NCBI GenBank assembly: GCA_029204225.1
Contig: MU831963.1
Span: forward strand, 1-64,000
Source of the DNA: Diphasiastrum complanatum
Taxonomy: Eukaryota > Streptophyta > Lycopodiopsida > Lycopodiales > Lycopodiaceae
Length of the DNA stretch: 64,000 bases
Reading direction: 5' to 3'
The notes beneath the pieces are model-generated. The model was not told the DNA's origin and ran no database searches. It worked only from the letters and a program-made list of their open reading frames with translations. The position numbers and the translations under genes were made by a program. Within the stretch, counting starts at the first letter, position 1. Each line of letters starts with the position of its first letter. Of the stretch, positions 12,603 to 24,624 are shown piece by piece.

Positions 12603-15122
12603 TTGTTTGATTTTGAAATAATGAAAAAGTTTGATCTTCATATTGTGCTCCCACTTAATTGTGCTCAAATTTATAAGAAAAATACCAAAGCTGGTCAGAT
12701 TAATGAGACCTGTAAGAAAGAACTTAAAGAAAATAATTATAGAAATATTGATTTGTGGACAGTTGGATCAATTTATCCCAAAGATCCACGTACAGGATGT
12801 TTCTAGACTTTCAAACTACTGGCCAATTATTGAATTTTGTGTGTAATGGACATAGTGGATTGTTGGGATACTGTTAAAAGTTGAGTCAATACGGGATGTA
12901 TGAAGCAATGAAGTGAACACAAGTTTTGGAGTATTTGTTGATTCAAACAAATAATCAGAAGGCAATACTTCAAGAAAATCTGCAGAAACAATATGCGAGA
13001 ATATGACATTGAGCTCCAATATATCAGAATTGCAAACTATTGTTACCGATCTTCAAATATCCAATCAAGGTATGTTGAGAGATGTTGAGAATTTTAAAAG
13101 GGAAAGCTTGAGTGCTATTGCTGAAGGCAAAGTTCTCAAGAGAAAATTAAATATAAGAAAATGCAAACGACTTCCAAAAAAAGACATAGACGATCTATCT
13201 TCAAGAAGTGGAAACAAGAAGAAAATGATTTAAGCGTTCAAGTAAGTACTAATTAAAAGAGCAATGACACGCTTGCTAAGTTTTTATGTGCTTGTTTTTC
13301 TAATGCTTGTTATTTTTGTTAAGATCAAGTTTATTATTATGTCTTGAAGATCATCTTTGGTGGCGAGAGAACATTTTAAAGATTCTACGAGTATTGGAAA
13401 ATTTTTGGGTTCCATATTGTCATCAAAAACAACAAAAGAATTGTTAAGGAATTCTCGTTATGACAGGATTAAGAATGATATTGTTGCAATGATTATAAAA
13501 AGCATTCGAGATGTCTTGGATGTAAGAGTTATCCAAGCAACATGTGATGATTCAAGAATTAGTCGTAAAACATATACTCTATTGTTTAAAATTGTACAGG
13601 TGTGAAGATTCGAAAGCTACCTATACATGTGAGAGTAAAACATTGGAATACAATGAGTCCAACAATTTATTTTTGGATATTAACAAAGTAGTGGCATACA
13701 TGATTAATTATTACAAAATATTTGAAAGAGAAGTCCATGAAAATCTGATATTGGTTATTAAACTTGATGAGTCTGAAATTGTTAAGGGACAAAAATTGGA
13801 ATGGGTAAGTATCACGTTTATGAATAGAGCATTGAACAATACTGAAAATGTTGAAGATGATTCATCATTTAGTGTTCAATCAGAGAATGAAATTTGGCGG
13901 TTAGCAGCATTTCAGGTATATTTCAATTTTACTTATTATTGTATTTTATCACCTAAGTTTGCTAATGTCAATGTTCATAACTTTGTATGTGTTTGTTACT
14001 TTTCAGATTTTAAAAGAAGACCATGCTATCATGTCGTGGATTTTTTCGACATCAAATTATGCGAAGATTATTGAAGAGCACATGGGTGGAAATAAAATAT
14101 ATGTGCCAAACTATGGCACGTTTCAAATTTTATGGCATTGCAGGTGATTTAAGGACACTGAAATGTATGTATAATGTTTTGCACGGGGGATATACTAAAC
14201 ATCCTTGTTTGTATTGTATGAAGAATTGTAAAGACATGAATTTGACAAGATCAAGAGTTGGCCCAACAAGAGATCGAGAGGATCCGAACTTTAGACCTGT
14301 GTTGGCAATTCCATTGATCAATGTTCACATATGCACATTGCATGATGAGATACGAATTATTGAAAAATTGATTTACAATCATATTTTGTATGTCTGGAAT
14401 ACCAAACTTGAATCGACCTCTAAAATAGGTATTGAGAGATTAGAGCACGTACTTTCAAAAGCAGGTTTGCACAAGGGGAATTTAAAAATAGAAAAAAGTG
14501 AAAAACTATCAGGTAAATCAAGGAACGTTCCAAATAAGCCATCTGTTGAAGGTGCAAAAGCTAGAAGGTTTTTGTCCAATCACACTAGAAAGTCTTCTAC
14601 CGTGACATACAATGTTTGTAAGGACATTGTTGCAACATCAAACAACTTTGAAGATAGGGGCAACACAAGATTAAAAAAAACTGCAGTATGGCAAAATCTT
14701 GATAATTTGATTGGCATGTTGCGAAAAGAAAAGTTATCTGAAGCGACATTGCAAATTTACAAAAATATTTTGAGATATTTGTCCAATTGGTAGCAGAATG
14801 TTGGGGAAAGGATCATGTTACCCACTATATGGTAATTCAATATTTGTTTTTGTGAAAAAATCATACAACGTCATATATTTGATTTTTGATATATGTATTT
14901 TACTGGTTGCAGCATATTCTATTACATCACACCACATTTTTTGCAAAAGAATATGGAGATATGAGCATATGGTCTTCTCAAGGTATGGAGAAATCGCATT
15001 GGCAAGCAAGAGGAGCTTTTCATCGAGCAACCAACCATGGAGGATACAATTCAAAGAGATGCCATTTATATCAATTATTTCAATGGTTCTATGGAAGAGC
15101 ACAGTTTAGATATCAAATCAAA
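12603..15122 (+). pseudogene. Transposase-like gene, copy T1 (longest)
   Basis: Several frames joined by introns and frameshifts give one protein. Blocks in order: a basic, coiled-coil-like N-terminus (13003-13233); REHFKDSTSIGKFLGSILSS (13363 on); LVIKLDESEIVKGQ with Asp at 13766-13768; an intron from about 13916 to 14007; GIAGDLRTLKCMYN with Asp at 14146; HPCLYCMKN, a CX2C pair; RRFLSNHTRKSS; an intron near 14825-14913; QHILLHHTTFFA; and SSQGMEKSHWQARGAFHRAT, Glu at 14988, followed by NHGG. A D..D(CX2C)..E layout suits an RNase H-fold (DDE) transposase, but I cannot assign a superfamily. Frameshifts near 13600 and 14140, and a TAG near 14793, mark it as decayed. Copies T2 and T3 share the C-terminal half. 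It ends next to the truncated gag of C0. Confidence 0.6.
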
Positions 15123-15182
15123 TATAATCTCATTTCATTTAAAAAGAAATTTCAACATTTGAGGAGAAACAATTCAACTTCA

Positions 15183-15460
15183 TCATGACTTGGACTCATA
15201 AACCCTCTTTAAAGGTTCCCAAGCCTTACTAGATGAAGTACACGTACTAGCTTCCTTGAGATGTTCATTTGTCACATTGATTTTGATCATATGAAGAGAT
15301 TTCTTTGCCCTCATATCATACCTCAATTTTTCTTGAAGTTTCAAAGGCCTCTTGTCCACATCTACAACAATGTCCATCAACTCATTCATCTCCAGAATCT
15401 CTCCATTCTCACCTTCCAAGTTGAATAGTTGCTTGAGATAAGCCTATCATTGTTTTCCAA
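15183..15460 (-). pseudogene. Copia element C0: gag N-terminal part
   Basis: The minus frame from 15419 reads MNELMDIVVDVDKRPLKLQE, LHMIKINVTNEHLKEASTCT and AWEPLKRVYESKS. This is collinear with the gag of C1 (ELFDIVLGVEEEP..., ALHCIKLNVCNDLLKEVSSC, WDSLKSIYESNN) and C2. It is cut at 15183, where T1-associated DNA begins. Its leader (15461-16025) continues, after the C1 insertion, into the primer-binding site at 20614 and the LTR beyond. Confidence 0.8.
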
Positions 15461-16025
15461 CATGAAGCCTCCATTTGTAGCCATGCTGCAATGATTTGAT
15501 CTTCTCTTTCAACCTATTCCAATGCACTTAGCACTCGCTTGAAAGTCAACAATTGATTCCAAGAAGAAATCATAAAGATATGGAACCTCTCAAGTCTCTT
15601 TCTTGCACAAAACTAGCAAACTCAACACATAAAATTGATGACACTTGATGACCAACCTATAACATCATGAACTTTTGCACTCTCTAAGATTGAAACACAC
15701 TCTTGAAAAGTCCAGCAACTTCAAACACAAGATATTCTATCAATTTTAGGATTTCCACGAAAGTACACAAATTGAATCATTCAAATTCTACATGCAAAAG
15801 CTAGAAACTGATCTTATGCATAAAATATTGTCACAATCCAAAAATTAGGGAGGGAAATCAACCTAATACAAGAATTTTGACCTAAATTAAGTTTTGCATT
15901 ACAAGAATTCCCATTCTACACTTGAAAATGCGTGATTTTGACAAGGAACCACTCTAGCACATCCTAGAATTGATGGCGCCTCCAAATCCCTCACTAGAAT
16001 TGGCTTATATTCCAAATATAGCCTG

Positions 16026-16884
16026 TGTTAAAAATCGTCACTTCTCACTTGTCATTTTTTATTGTAAATAAAGATCAATCATGAGTACAATGTTCATGAT
16101 CTGATTTCACACGTGTGGAGCCTGTTCCCACATGTGAAAGGAAGTACTTTTCATATTTGTAAATATCTACTTTGATTTTGTATCAATCAAGTCAAGTGTG
16201 AACATGATATGACTAGTTTCTAGTCAAGTTGACTAGTCATCTAGAAGTTAGCTTATCCTTGCATGTGCATGAGTAAATGCTCCCACATGGCAAGTGGATG
16301 TTCACACGTGTGTATAGAGTTCTAGAAGATAAGAGTTGACCATTTTCCTTAGATCCTATTTTGTAGGGAATATTCTTATATTCTAGGAGACTAGCTCTTT
16401 GGATTTTAGCCATATTCTAGAAGGTCAACTTTGGATAAGGATCAAGGATGCATCAAATGAATAGATTTGAGTGATGTGGCACTCCTCACACGTGTGAAGA
16501 CCTGCTCGACTGTACCAAATCGTGGATGTACTTGATCCATAAAAGGATCATCATTTTGCTAATGAGATTGATGAGGCTTTTGCATTCTACACTTTTGTGA
16601 GATTTCTAATCAATAGAATTGTGATTTTATTGAATGATTGCTATCAAGAACCTATGTACTTGTTGTTTCAGGTGCAGGCCATACAGTGGACAGTACTCCA
16701 CATGTGTGAGGCCGGTCTCACTTGTTTAGAAGATTTGATCCATTGCTCTTGCTTAGATCTAAGTGTAGTGAATCTAGATCAAGATCTAAAGTGTAGAACT
16801 TGATAGATCCATTGATTAAGCAGCCAATAACTCTCTATGATTGTTAAGTACAATCATTAATGTCCTAAAACTGAAATTTCATCA
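16026..16884 (+). repeat. 5' LTR of C1 (859 bp)
   Basis: Starts TGTTAAAAATCG and ends TTTCATCA, with the tRNA-Met-type primer-binding site TGGTATCAGAGC directly after it. The segment 16283-16884 is repeated at 19998-20601. It contains several CACACGTGTG/CACATGTG palindrome-like phrases (near 16110-16135, 16270-16315, 16485-16500, 16700), which may be E-box/G-box-like promoter elements. Confidence 0.9.
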
Positions 16885-17456
16885 TGGTATCAGAGCCGAG
16901 TAAGAGAGTGATCATTTGATTTATAAAACTTGCAAAGATCATTGGCAAAATTTGTTTTTTGGCCAATACTAGTGAGGGCGAGTTCATCTAGAGTGATAGC
17001 CTTGGAGGTTGTGTATGTACTTTTCACACATGTAAAATTGTACAACAACTTTCATTTCAAGTTACCTTGTGTTTTTTGGTCCTATAATCTCAATTCTAGT
17101 CCAAATTTAGTGCTTTTTGAAGCATAGTATTGATCTAAATTCAATCTAGCTAATGCCTATGACCAAATAGAGTTTTGGATCATTGAAGCATTTCTTTTTG
17201 GAGTTTAAGATCAGATCTAAGAGGCTGATTTGTTCACATCCTTAGTTGAAGTGAAACCTCTAAGAAAAGTGTAAAGCAAAAAAAATTTGTGAGAGTGAAA
17301 GCTAGGAATTTTTGTCAAGATCTAATTGTGTATCATTCAAGCTTGTGTGCTAGTTTGATAGAGACAAGGCTATAGACAATCTTGTGAGCCTTAGGCCTTT
17401 CATAGATCTTTAAAATTCATAAATCTTTGTGATTTTAGAAGAGCATTTATTCTACA

Positions 17457-20054
17457 ATGTCATCCATGTGTGGTTATTTGTTGGAATCAAGTGAGAGACT
17501 CACTTCCATAAATTAGTCCATTTGGAAAGTGAGGATGGAATCACTCCTAGTGATCCATGAACTCTTTGACATAGTTCTAGGAGTTGAGGAAGAGCCTCAA
17601 GTTGCCCAAGAACAACCCAAATACAAGAAGAGAGCAATATTAGCTCTACATTGCATAAAGTTGAACGTATGCAATGACCTCTTGAAGGAGGTGTCTTCTT
17701 GTGCCTCATCAAAAGAGGCTTGGGATTCATTGAAGAGTATCTATGAATCCAATAACACTTCAAGAATCCTCATGCTAAGGAATCAAGTATTTCAAATCAT
17801 GAAAGGAAGTGGAGAGAGTGGACAAGAGTATGTCCTTAGGATCAAATCTCTTAACAAAGAATTGAGTGCTATAGGAGAAAAGATCCAAGATCAAGAGCTA
17901 GTACAAATCATATTGAATGGCCTAGGTGATGAGTTCACCAACTTGTTCCAATAATTTGCTATTCAAGGCACACTTCCATCCATTGAAAAGTCACACAATG
18001 TTCTTGTGGCCGAGGAGAGTAGACTCCTACACCTCAAGACAAAAATGGGAGGCAAGTCACTTAATGGAGGAGAGGAGAAAGCAAATTTTACATCCAAAGG
18101 CAAGAAGAAACAACATCCATTCAAGAAGAATCAAGGCAAGGAGGCTGAGATGAAGAATGGAGGATCAACTTCTGAAGGCAAAGTGAAGAACAAGGCAAAG
18201 CTCAAGTGTTTCTTTTGTGGGAAGAAAGGACACTTTGCCTCAGAATGTTACTTGAAGAAGAATCAACAAGCAAATGGAGATCAAGAGAACATTGCTCAAG
18301 AGGAAGAAGATGAGGATGGATTCAACACATCCTTAATGGTTGCATCTACACCAACTTCAAGTCAAGACACATGGTGGATAGATAGTGGGGCTAGTTCCCA
18401 CATGTCTTTTAACAAGCATTATTTTTCTACTCTTCTCTCTTGTAATGACTCTAAGAAGTCAATATACACTGCTAGTGATCAAGAATGCAAGATAGATGGT
18501 ATAAGATCTATTCCTCTTTGCTTAGGCACATCTAAAAGGATAGATCTAGATAATGTTTTGTATGTTCCTACCATTTCAAGAAACTTGCTTAGTGTAGGAC
18601 AATTAATGGACAATGGACTAGATGTACATTTCAAGAATGGAGTTTGTTCCATCTTGAAAAATGATAAGTGCATAGCTAGTGGCATTAAGCAAGGTAGACT
18701 TTTCAAGTTGGATGCTAATGTTGCAAATGAAAGTGTGAACTTGGCTAGAAAGGAGCTATCTCAAGTGGAGCTTTGGCATAAGAGATTAGGCCATCCTAAT
18801 CTTAAATCCATGGAGTCAATGGCAAGCAAGGAACTAGCTCTCGGCCTACCAAAAGCTTTCATTAAGTGTGGAAAGATGTATGAGGCATGTGGCCTTGCAA
18901 AGTCACACAAATCTTCTTACAAGAGATCTTCATCAAGGTCTCCCTCTCCCTTGGATCCTATACATTCTGATGTACATAGTTTTTCACATGCCAATAATGG
19001 AGGTGCCTTGATGTATGTAACATTTATAGCTGATTGTACTATATTCACATGGATTGAGTTACTATCAAAGAAAAGTCTTGTATATGAAGCTTTCATTAAG
19101 TTCAAGTCTCTAGTTGAGAAGCAACTTAGTACTTCTATCAAGGCACTAAGATGTGATAATGGAGGAGAGTACACCTCCAGTAAAATGAAAGACTTTTGTG
19201 AGATCAATGGCATTAAATTGCAATACACTTGTTCCTACACCCCCCAACAAAATGGGGTGGCCGAGAGGAAAAATAGGAGTCTATGTGAATGTGCAAAGTC
19301 TTTAAGACTTGATGCATCACTTCCCATCTCATTTTGGGGAGAAGCTATAACTTGTGCTAATTACTTGTGTAATAGACTTCCTAGTAGTGCTATTGATGGG
19401 ATCTCACCATATCAAGCTTTGTTTGGTAAGAAACGCAATGTAAAAGATTTTAAAATCTTTGGATGTATTTGTTATGTCCACATCCCTTTGGAGACACGAA
19501 GGAAGGAAGATGCTACCTCCTTCAAAGGGATTTTTGTTGGCTATGGAGAAAATAGCAAGGGCTATAGGATATAGGATCCTATATCCAAGAAAGTAAAGGT
19601 AAGCAAGGATGTACTTTTTGATGAGTCACAATTTGCTAAAAGCTTGTCTTATGGATCTAACCCATTGTGCATTGAAGATCTTGACAAACTCGAGGAGGAT
19701 CTTGACAAACTCGAGGAGGATCTTGACAAACCTGAGGATGGAGACAAAGATCCTAGTCAAAGGGGGCCGAGAAGATCAACAAGAAGCAAGGCCGAGCCCT
19801 CAAGGCTCACCTATGTGGACAAGGAAAAGCAAAAGGAAGACTCTACATCTTCTACCTCTTACTCCTTCTTAGTTACATTGCTTGAAGAACCATCATCTTT
19901 TGAAAAAGCATATAGATCTAAATTTTGGAGAGATGCAATGCAAGTAGAGTATGATACATTAGAAGAAAATCATACTTGGAATCTTGTAAATCTTCCCCCA
20001 CATGGCAAGTGGTTGTTCACACGTGTGTATAGAGTTCTAGAAGATAAGAGTTGA
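17457..20054 (+). pseudogene. Copia C1 polyprotein (gag-protease-integrase, reverse transcriptase deleted)
   Basis: One frame from ATG 17457 with in-frame stops at 17514 (TAG, where related gag has Tyr), 17952 (TAA) and 19572 (TAG). Domains in order: gag (MESLLVIHELFDIVLG...); zinc knuckle CFFCGKKGHFASEC (18207-18249); protease WWIDSGASSHMSF (18373 on); pre-integrase LWHKRLGHPNLKSM; integrase with HSDVH, FIADCTIFTW (usual FIDDYTRYTW), RCDNGGEYTSS and PQQNGVAERKNRSL. The linker holds a DKLEEDL unit repeated three times. Reverse transcriptase stops after its first residues (SFEKAYRSKFWRDAMQVEYD...HTWNLVNL), where the sequence jumps into the 3' LTR. RNase H is absent, so the copy could not move by itself. 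Confidence 0.9.
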
Positions 20055-20601
20055 CCATTTTCCTTAGATCCTATTTTGTAGGAAATATTCCTATATTCTA
20101 GGAGACTAGCTCTTTGGATTGTAGCCATATTCTAGAAGGTCAACTTTGGATAAGGATCAAGGATGGATCAAATGGATAGATTTGAGTGATGTGGCACTCT
20201 TCACATGTGTGAAAACCTGTTGGACTATACCAGACTCATGGATGTACTTGATCCATAAAATGATCATCATTTTGCTAATGAAATTGATGAGACTTTTGCA
20301 TTTTACACTTTTGTAAAATTTCTAGTCAATAGAATTGTGATTTTATTGAATGATTGCTATCAAGAACCTATGTACTTGTTGTTTCAGGTGTAGGCCGTAC
20401 AGTGGATAGTACTCCACACGTGTGAGGCTGCTCTCACTTGTTTATGAAGATTTGATCCATTGCTCTTGCTTAAATCTAAGTGTAGTGAATCTAGATCAAG
20501 ATCTAGAGTGTAGAGCTTGATAGATCCATTGATTAAGCAACCAATAACTCTCTATGATTGTTAAGTACAATCATTAATGTCCTAAAGCTGAAATTTCATC
20601 A
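19998..20601 (+). repeat. Partial 3' LTR of C1
   Basis: 604 bp matching 16283-16884 of the 5' LTR. It begins within the shared phrase CCACATGGCAAGTGG (19998-20012 and 16283-16297), which doubles as the expected start of the reverse transcriptase coding region, and ends CATCA before the target duplication. Confidence 0.9.
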
Positions 20602-20613
20602 GCCTGCAACAAA

Positions 20614-21276
20614 GCTCTAATACCATGCTACAAAAGCATATCACAAAGCTCCATTTATTCCCTTTAATCCTTGGCAAATTTGGAGAGCACATATAGCTTC
20701 ATTACAAATGTAGAAATCATGCATCAACTACACATAGAAGATGAAAATCAATAAGAACTAGTCATAAACACTTAGATATGATAATTTACTGCTCCTATCT
20801 ATAGAACAACAGTACAATAACAATTGTCACACATGTGGATCCATAAACATAAGAAAAATAGCATTCTACACGCAAAAATTCATTATATCACCACCAAGAT
20901 GCAAGAGATGGATATAGAAACCCAAAGAGATATTATCAATAAGAATGATTGAGAGAAGAATGAGAGAGATAAAGTCTTTCCACACTTGTATGCCTATTTA
21001 TAACAGCCTCTTGTTCTATTTGGAAGCTTATCAACTTATGGAAGTTTCTAGATCTTTACCAAAACCTAAATCTAATTTCACTAGATTCAATGTATCTCTA
21101 CTAACTAGTTAGAATAGGTCCAAATTCAACCTAATCCATCTATATACTTGCTAAAAATAATAGGGACACTATTTTTAGTCCTTATTGACATAAAAAAACG
21201 TATTTCTAAGGTGAAAATTCACTTTGGCCTCCAAATTGCCAAATTAGACAACTTAACTAGTTGACAATTTTTCACA
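20614..21276 (-). repeat. Primer-binding site and putative 5' LTR of C0
   Basis: Plus-strand GCTCTAATACCA at 20614-20625 is the complement of TGGTATTAGAGC, a copia primer-binding site with one mismatch to TGGTATCAGAGC, facing left. A TG follows at 20626; an LTR of about 650 bp ending ...TTTTTCACA near 21276 is likely. No second LTR is seen, because C0 is cut at 15183. Confidence 0.6.
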
Positions 21277-22385
21277 AGTAGGATGTGGCTAAGGATGAGA
21301 GAAGAGAGCCAGCAGCGAACTGCTTCTTGATATTACTCTTAATGGCTCTCTTCCATTTCCCAAAGGCCATCTTGTACTAGTCATATGGCTGGATAGTCCC
21401 TTTGTCTAACTTGTAGTTAGACTCAACAAAACGGTGGAGGACCTATGAGAAAATTATCTCCTTCCGTACGTTTTCAACCATCAAGAAGTTGTTCAGTAGA
21501 TGGGCAGCGGTCTGTAGGGTGGAATCATGAATGGCCTCCAACTAATAGCCATCATTGTTATGATATTGGGCCACTTGGGTGTCGACAAAAGATTCAATGG
21601 CAGAATTGGCTTGTTTACACTATGCCAATAGTATCAAGGGAAGCCTTCTATACCCGCACCTTGTGCACTACTCCCTGAAAGGTGATATGGAATTTGGCTT
21701 TGACCTCACCCCATTTTGCCGTACTTATGAACTCCATGCTAAATTTATTAGAAAGTGCAATGGCGTGAATGTCCATTGCTTTGAGAAATGGGTTAGCCGT
21801 TCAGTCATTTTGTTTGTGCTAGGCAAACTTATGAGCTCCATGCTAATTTTATTAGAAAATGCAATGGTGTGAATGTCCATTGCTTTGAGAAATGGGTTAG
21901 CAAGGGTTAGCCATTCAGCCACTTTGTCTGTGCTAGGCAAAGCCATGATGTATGTTGAGGTCAGAACATCACGCAAGACAATGGATCGGGATGCAACAGA
22001 GGTATTAGACTCAGTGGAAAGACATCTTGACAAGAAAAACAAGCAAAGATAAGCAAAAAGGCTAATCACGGTGATCATTAAGTTTGCAATCTTTTTTGAG
22101 TCTTGAAAATATAATCATTAATAAATGGGATCTGGACCCTAATGATGATTCAAAAAGCCTGTGTCCTCTCTAATGATAGAGCATTAATGACTTTTCAGCA
22201 TAAGAACTATGTTGTCACAATATTATTGGTGGACTTTTACGGCCCCAAATTTTCATTCATAACTTGACAAATGTATGGTTGTGATTAACAAAAACAAGGC
22301 CAGAAATATAAGAATCCCTTATCATTGAGATTTTGTGATCTTTTTTCATAAGGCATTCATATATTAGATGAAAATTTCTCTTCTT
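21277..22385. repeat. Unassigned spacer with a 103-bp tandem duplication
   Basis: ATGAACTCCATGCTAAATTT... (from about 21727) and ATGAGCTCCATGCTAATTTT... (from about 21830) are two diverged copies of a roughly 103-bp unit, continuing into GGGTTAGCCATTCAG and GTGCTAGGCAAA. No known protein can be followed through the region. Confidence 0.5.
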
Positions 22386-22489
22386 GTATCGAATCAATGC
22401 ACGCCTTGATATTTTAACATACATATTTTATGCTTGTGTGTTGAACCGATATCAGTCTCTACTCGGCAGAAATATCGAATCAACGTGCA
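22386..22489. promoter_or_regulatory. Three copies of the GATATCG...CGCG motif upstream of the X2 remnant
   Basis: 22386-22404 (+) GTATCGAATCAATGCACGC, 22436-22453 (-) whose reverse complement is GATATCGGTTCAACACAC, and 22471-22489 (+) AATATCGAATCAACGTGCA. They match the motif clustered at 55-58 kb and likewise precede an X gene copy. Confidence 0.6.
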
Positions 22490-22531
22490 TCTTTTTCAAG
22501 AGTTCTCGAACAGGTATTTGTGCACACTGCT

Positions 22532-23140
22532 ATTGGAGGACATGACATTAGTTACAGAAGAAACGTTGTTGAATTCAATGATTGTGATCTTGTAGGTTGA
22601 TATTATACTGGAATTGATTTAGTACTATTTTCTTTCAATCAAAAGATTAAGTTTGAGATTTTATTGTTGTCTTTCATTCTAAATATATTACCTTTACTTG
22701 TTTACAGGATGCTATCGAACTAGATTCCTTTGGTATGAGACATGGAGGCATTCAAGATGTATCAACTAAGAGAAATGATGCATCTCTTTCTCATTATTTG
22801 AAAAGCTTTGAAAATAATGAGATTTGTATATATCATGGACCCTTTAATCCATATGTTGCCACTGTTATAATGGCAATTAAGGTATTAAATGTTAGTTTAG
22901 GAGACCGTACTTACTCCAGAGGAACATACAAAATAGTTTTTGTTAAGAGGGACCTAGCCATTAAAATATTAGATTATATCCCCAAAGATACTACAAAAAG
23001 ATCATTTGCAATGGTCTTTTATTCAGGTAAATATATAGATATGAAAAAATTTTAAGATTTTGAATACATATGGAAGGAGATTATTCCTTCATGACAATAC
23101 CAGTCGTCTGAATCTTGAAGAAGATGATGAAGAAACTTAA
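22532..23140 (+). pseudogene. Unknown protein X, second copy (C-terminal part)
   Basis: Starts at IGGHDISYRRNVVEFNDCDL, matching IGGHDISRENVIDYDDYDL of X1. An intron at the same position (donor after GATCTT, near 22594) is followed by DAIELDSFGMRHGGIQDVS and a stretch lost from X1: SHYLKSFENNEICIYHGPF, NPYVATVIMAIKVLNVSLGD, KIVFVKRDLAIKILDYIPKD and FAMVFYSG. A further intron leads to RRLFLHDNTSRLNLEEDDEE and TAA at 23138. I do not recognise a domain family. It converges on transposase-like copy T2, as X1 does on T3, so the pair moved as a unit. Confidence 0.55.
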
Positions 23141-23169
23141 ACGATATTTTATAATAAATTGTTGTTATA

Positions 23170-24355
23170 TTACAAGAATCTCTCTTTTGTTATGAGTTTG
23201 AATGCCTTATGAAAGATCATAACATTTGGTGAGCTGTCAGCTTGATATCTAAATTGTGTTTTTTTGTAAAACCAATGAAAAAGTTGAGCTAAATATTTCT
23301 TTTTTGAATTATGTCCACCATGATTTGTAGCTCGATGAAACACTCCTCTGGCTTGCCAATGCGATTTTTCCATTCCTTGAGATGACCAGATATTTAAGCT
23401 CTCGTACTCTCTTGCAAAATATGTAGCATGGTGTAGAAAGACGTGCTACAAATATTTATTGATATCAATTAGTATTGCACAATTTTAAAATTTATTGAGG
23501 ATATAGAATCATCAAAGAATCATAGAACATTACCATATAATGTGTAACGTGATCTTTTCCCAAAATCTCGTATAGATTTGACAAATGTGGTGCAATGATT
23601 TTGCATAGACTTAATATCTTCTAATGATAAGTTTTCCTTTCTAATAACACCTAAGAGTGTGTCAAAATTCTTCCACACTTGTGTTTTTTGCATTTGTGTA
23701 TTTCCTTGTTTTCAAAATTCTGTGTGGCTAAAACAATTTCTTTTCAAATACCATGCTTGACACTAGAACCTTTGCAAGTGTGATTGGATAAAAAATTTCT
23801 TGCTTTAGAACCTCCAATTGATGGATAATTAGAAACATTTCTTGATTTTCATGACAGTCTGTCACTTTTCTCAATTGTGACATTTTCCTTTATGTAGTCT
23901 TGCTTTTGAAAGAATTTCTTCCAACCTTGTGATAACTGATTTGGCCAAAGACTTTGGTTTTGTATTCCAAACAAATAAAATATGAAGATAAATAAGCTTT
24001 TTAATAATACGTACCTCAACATGCAATTGCACGTGTGTACATATTTTAAGAGAATCGGCAAAACACATTTTAGATTTAAATCATCTAGTTCTCTTGTTGG
24101 ACTTCATCTCACATTCATATCATACCAATCTTTCATGCAGTAAATACATGGATGCTTGGATGTTGCCCCATGAGAGATATTATACATATATTTCAATGTT
24201 TTCATATCGCCTGCGAGGTGCCATTCAATTTGAAAACTACCATGATTTTCCACAATAAGTTTTTGACCCTCCATATGTTCTTTTATGACCTTTCCATGAT
24301 TCGTACGTGAAAATATCCATGATCAGACTCCATGATTTTCTTTCAAAACCTGTAA
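23170..24355 (-). pseudogene. Transposase-like gene, copy T2
   Basis: Reading leftward: KEHMEGQKLIVENHGSFQ, AGDMKTLKYMYNISHGATSK and HPCIYCMKD (compare T1 GDLRTLKCMYN...HPCLYC), then KLIYLHILFVWNTKPKS, LEEILSKARLHKGK, and finally SQGMEKSHWQARGVFHRATN with HGGHNSKKKYLAQLF. Frameshifts and stops break it. The segment before the first block is missing. It is tail-to-tail with X2 and ends only 30 bp from it. Confidence 0.6.
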
Positions 24356-24624
24356 CAGAGCAAATAATGTGCACTTTGTTAGTTATTCATTCAAATCATG
24401 TACTGTAAAAAAAGAATTTTAATAGAAAACATGTCATAAAAAATTACTTGGAATACTGCTTTCCACCATATGCGACAATAGAAAAAATATGGAGACAAAA
24501 TGGAAAGTTTGACTTTAGAGAGAGATTACGTGGAGAGAAGAATATCTAGCAACATTTCATATTTTCGGTGCTGCCTGCCATTTAACCTATATTGGTTACC
24601 TAAATTGCCATTCACCATCCTAAT

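Larger units (their letters stand above)
16021..20606 (+). mobile_element. Copia element C1 with target-site duplication GCCTG
   Basis: The 5-bp GCCTG lies at 16021-16025 and 20602-20606, directly outside TG...CA ends. 5' LTR 16026-16884, primer-binding site TGGTATCAGAGC 16885-16896, coding region 17457-20054, partial 3' LTR 19998-20601. It is nested in the older minus-strand copia element C0. Confidence 0.9.

Noticed and set aside
16885-16896. TGGTATCAGAGC here and at 44939 as part of tRNA genes
   Set aside because: They are retroelement primer-binding sites; no tRNA cloverleaf surrounds them. No tRNA or rRNA gene was found in the window.
21445-21872. Plus-strand ORFs around 21.4-21.9 kb as a gene
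   Set aside because: They overlap a tandem duplication and carry no recognisable motif in any frame.
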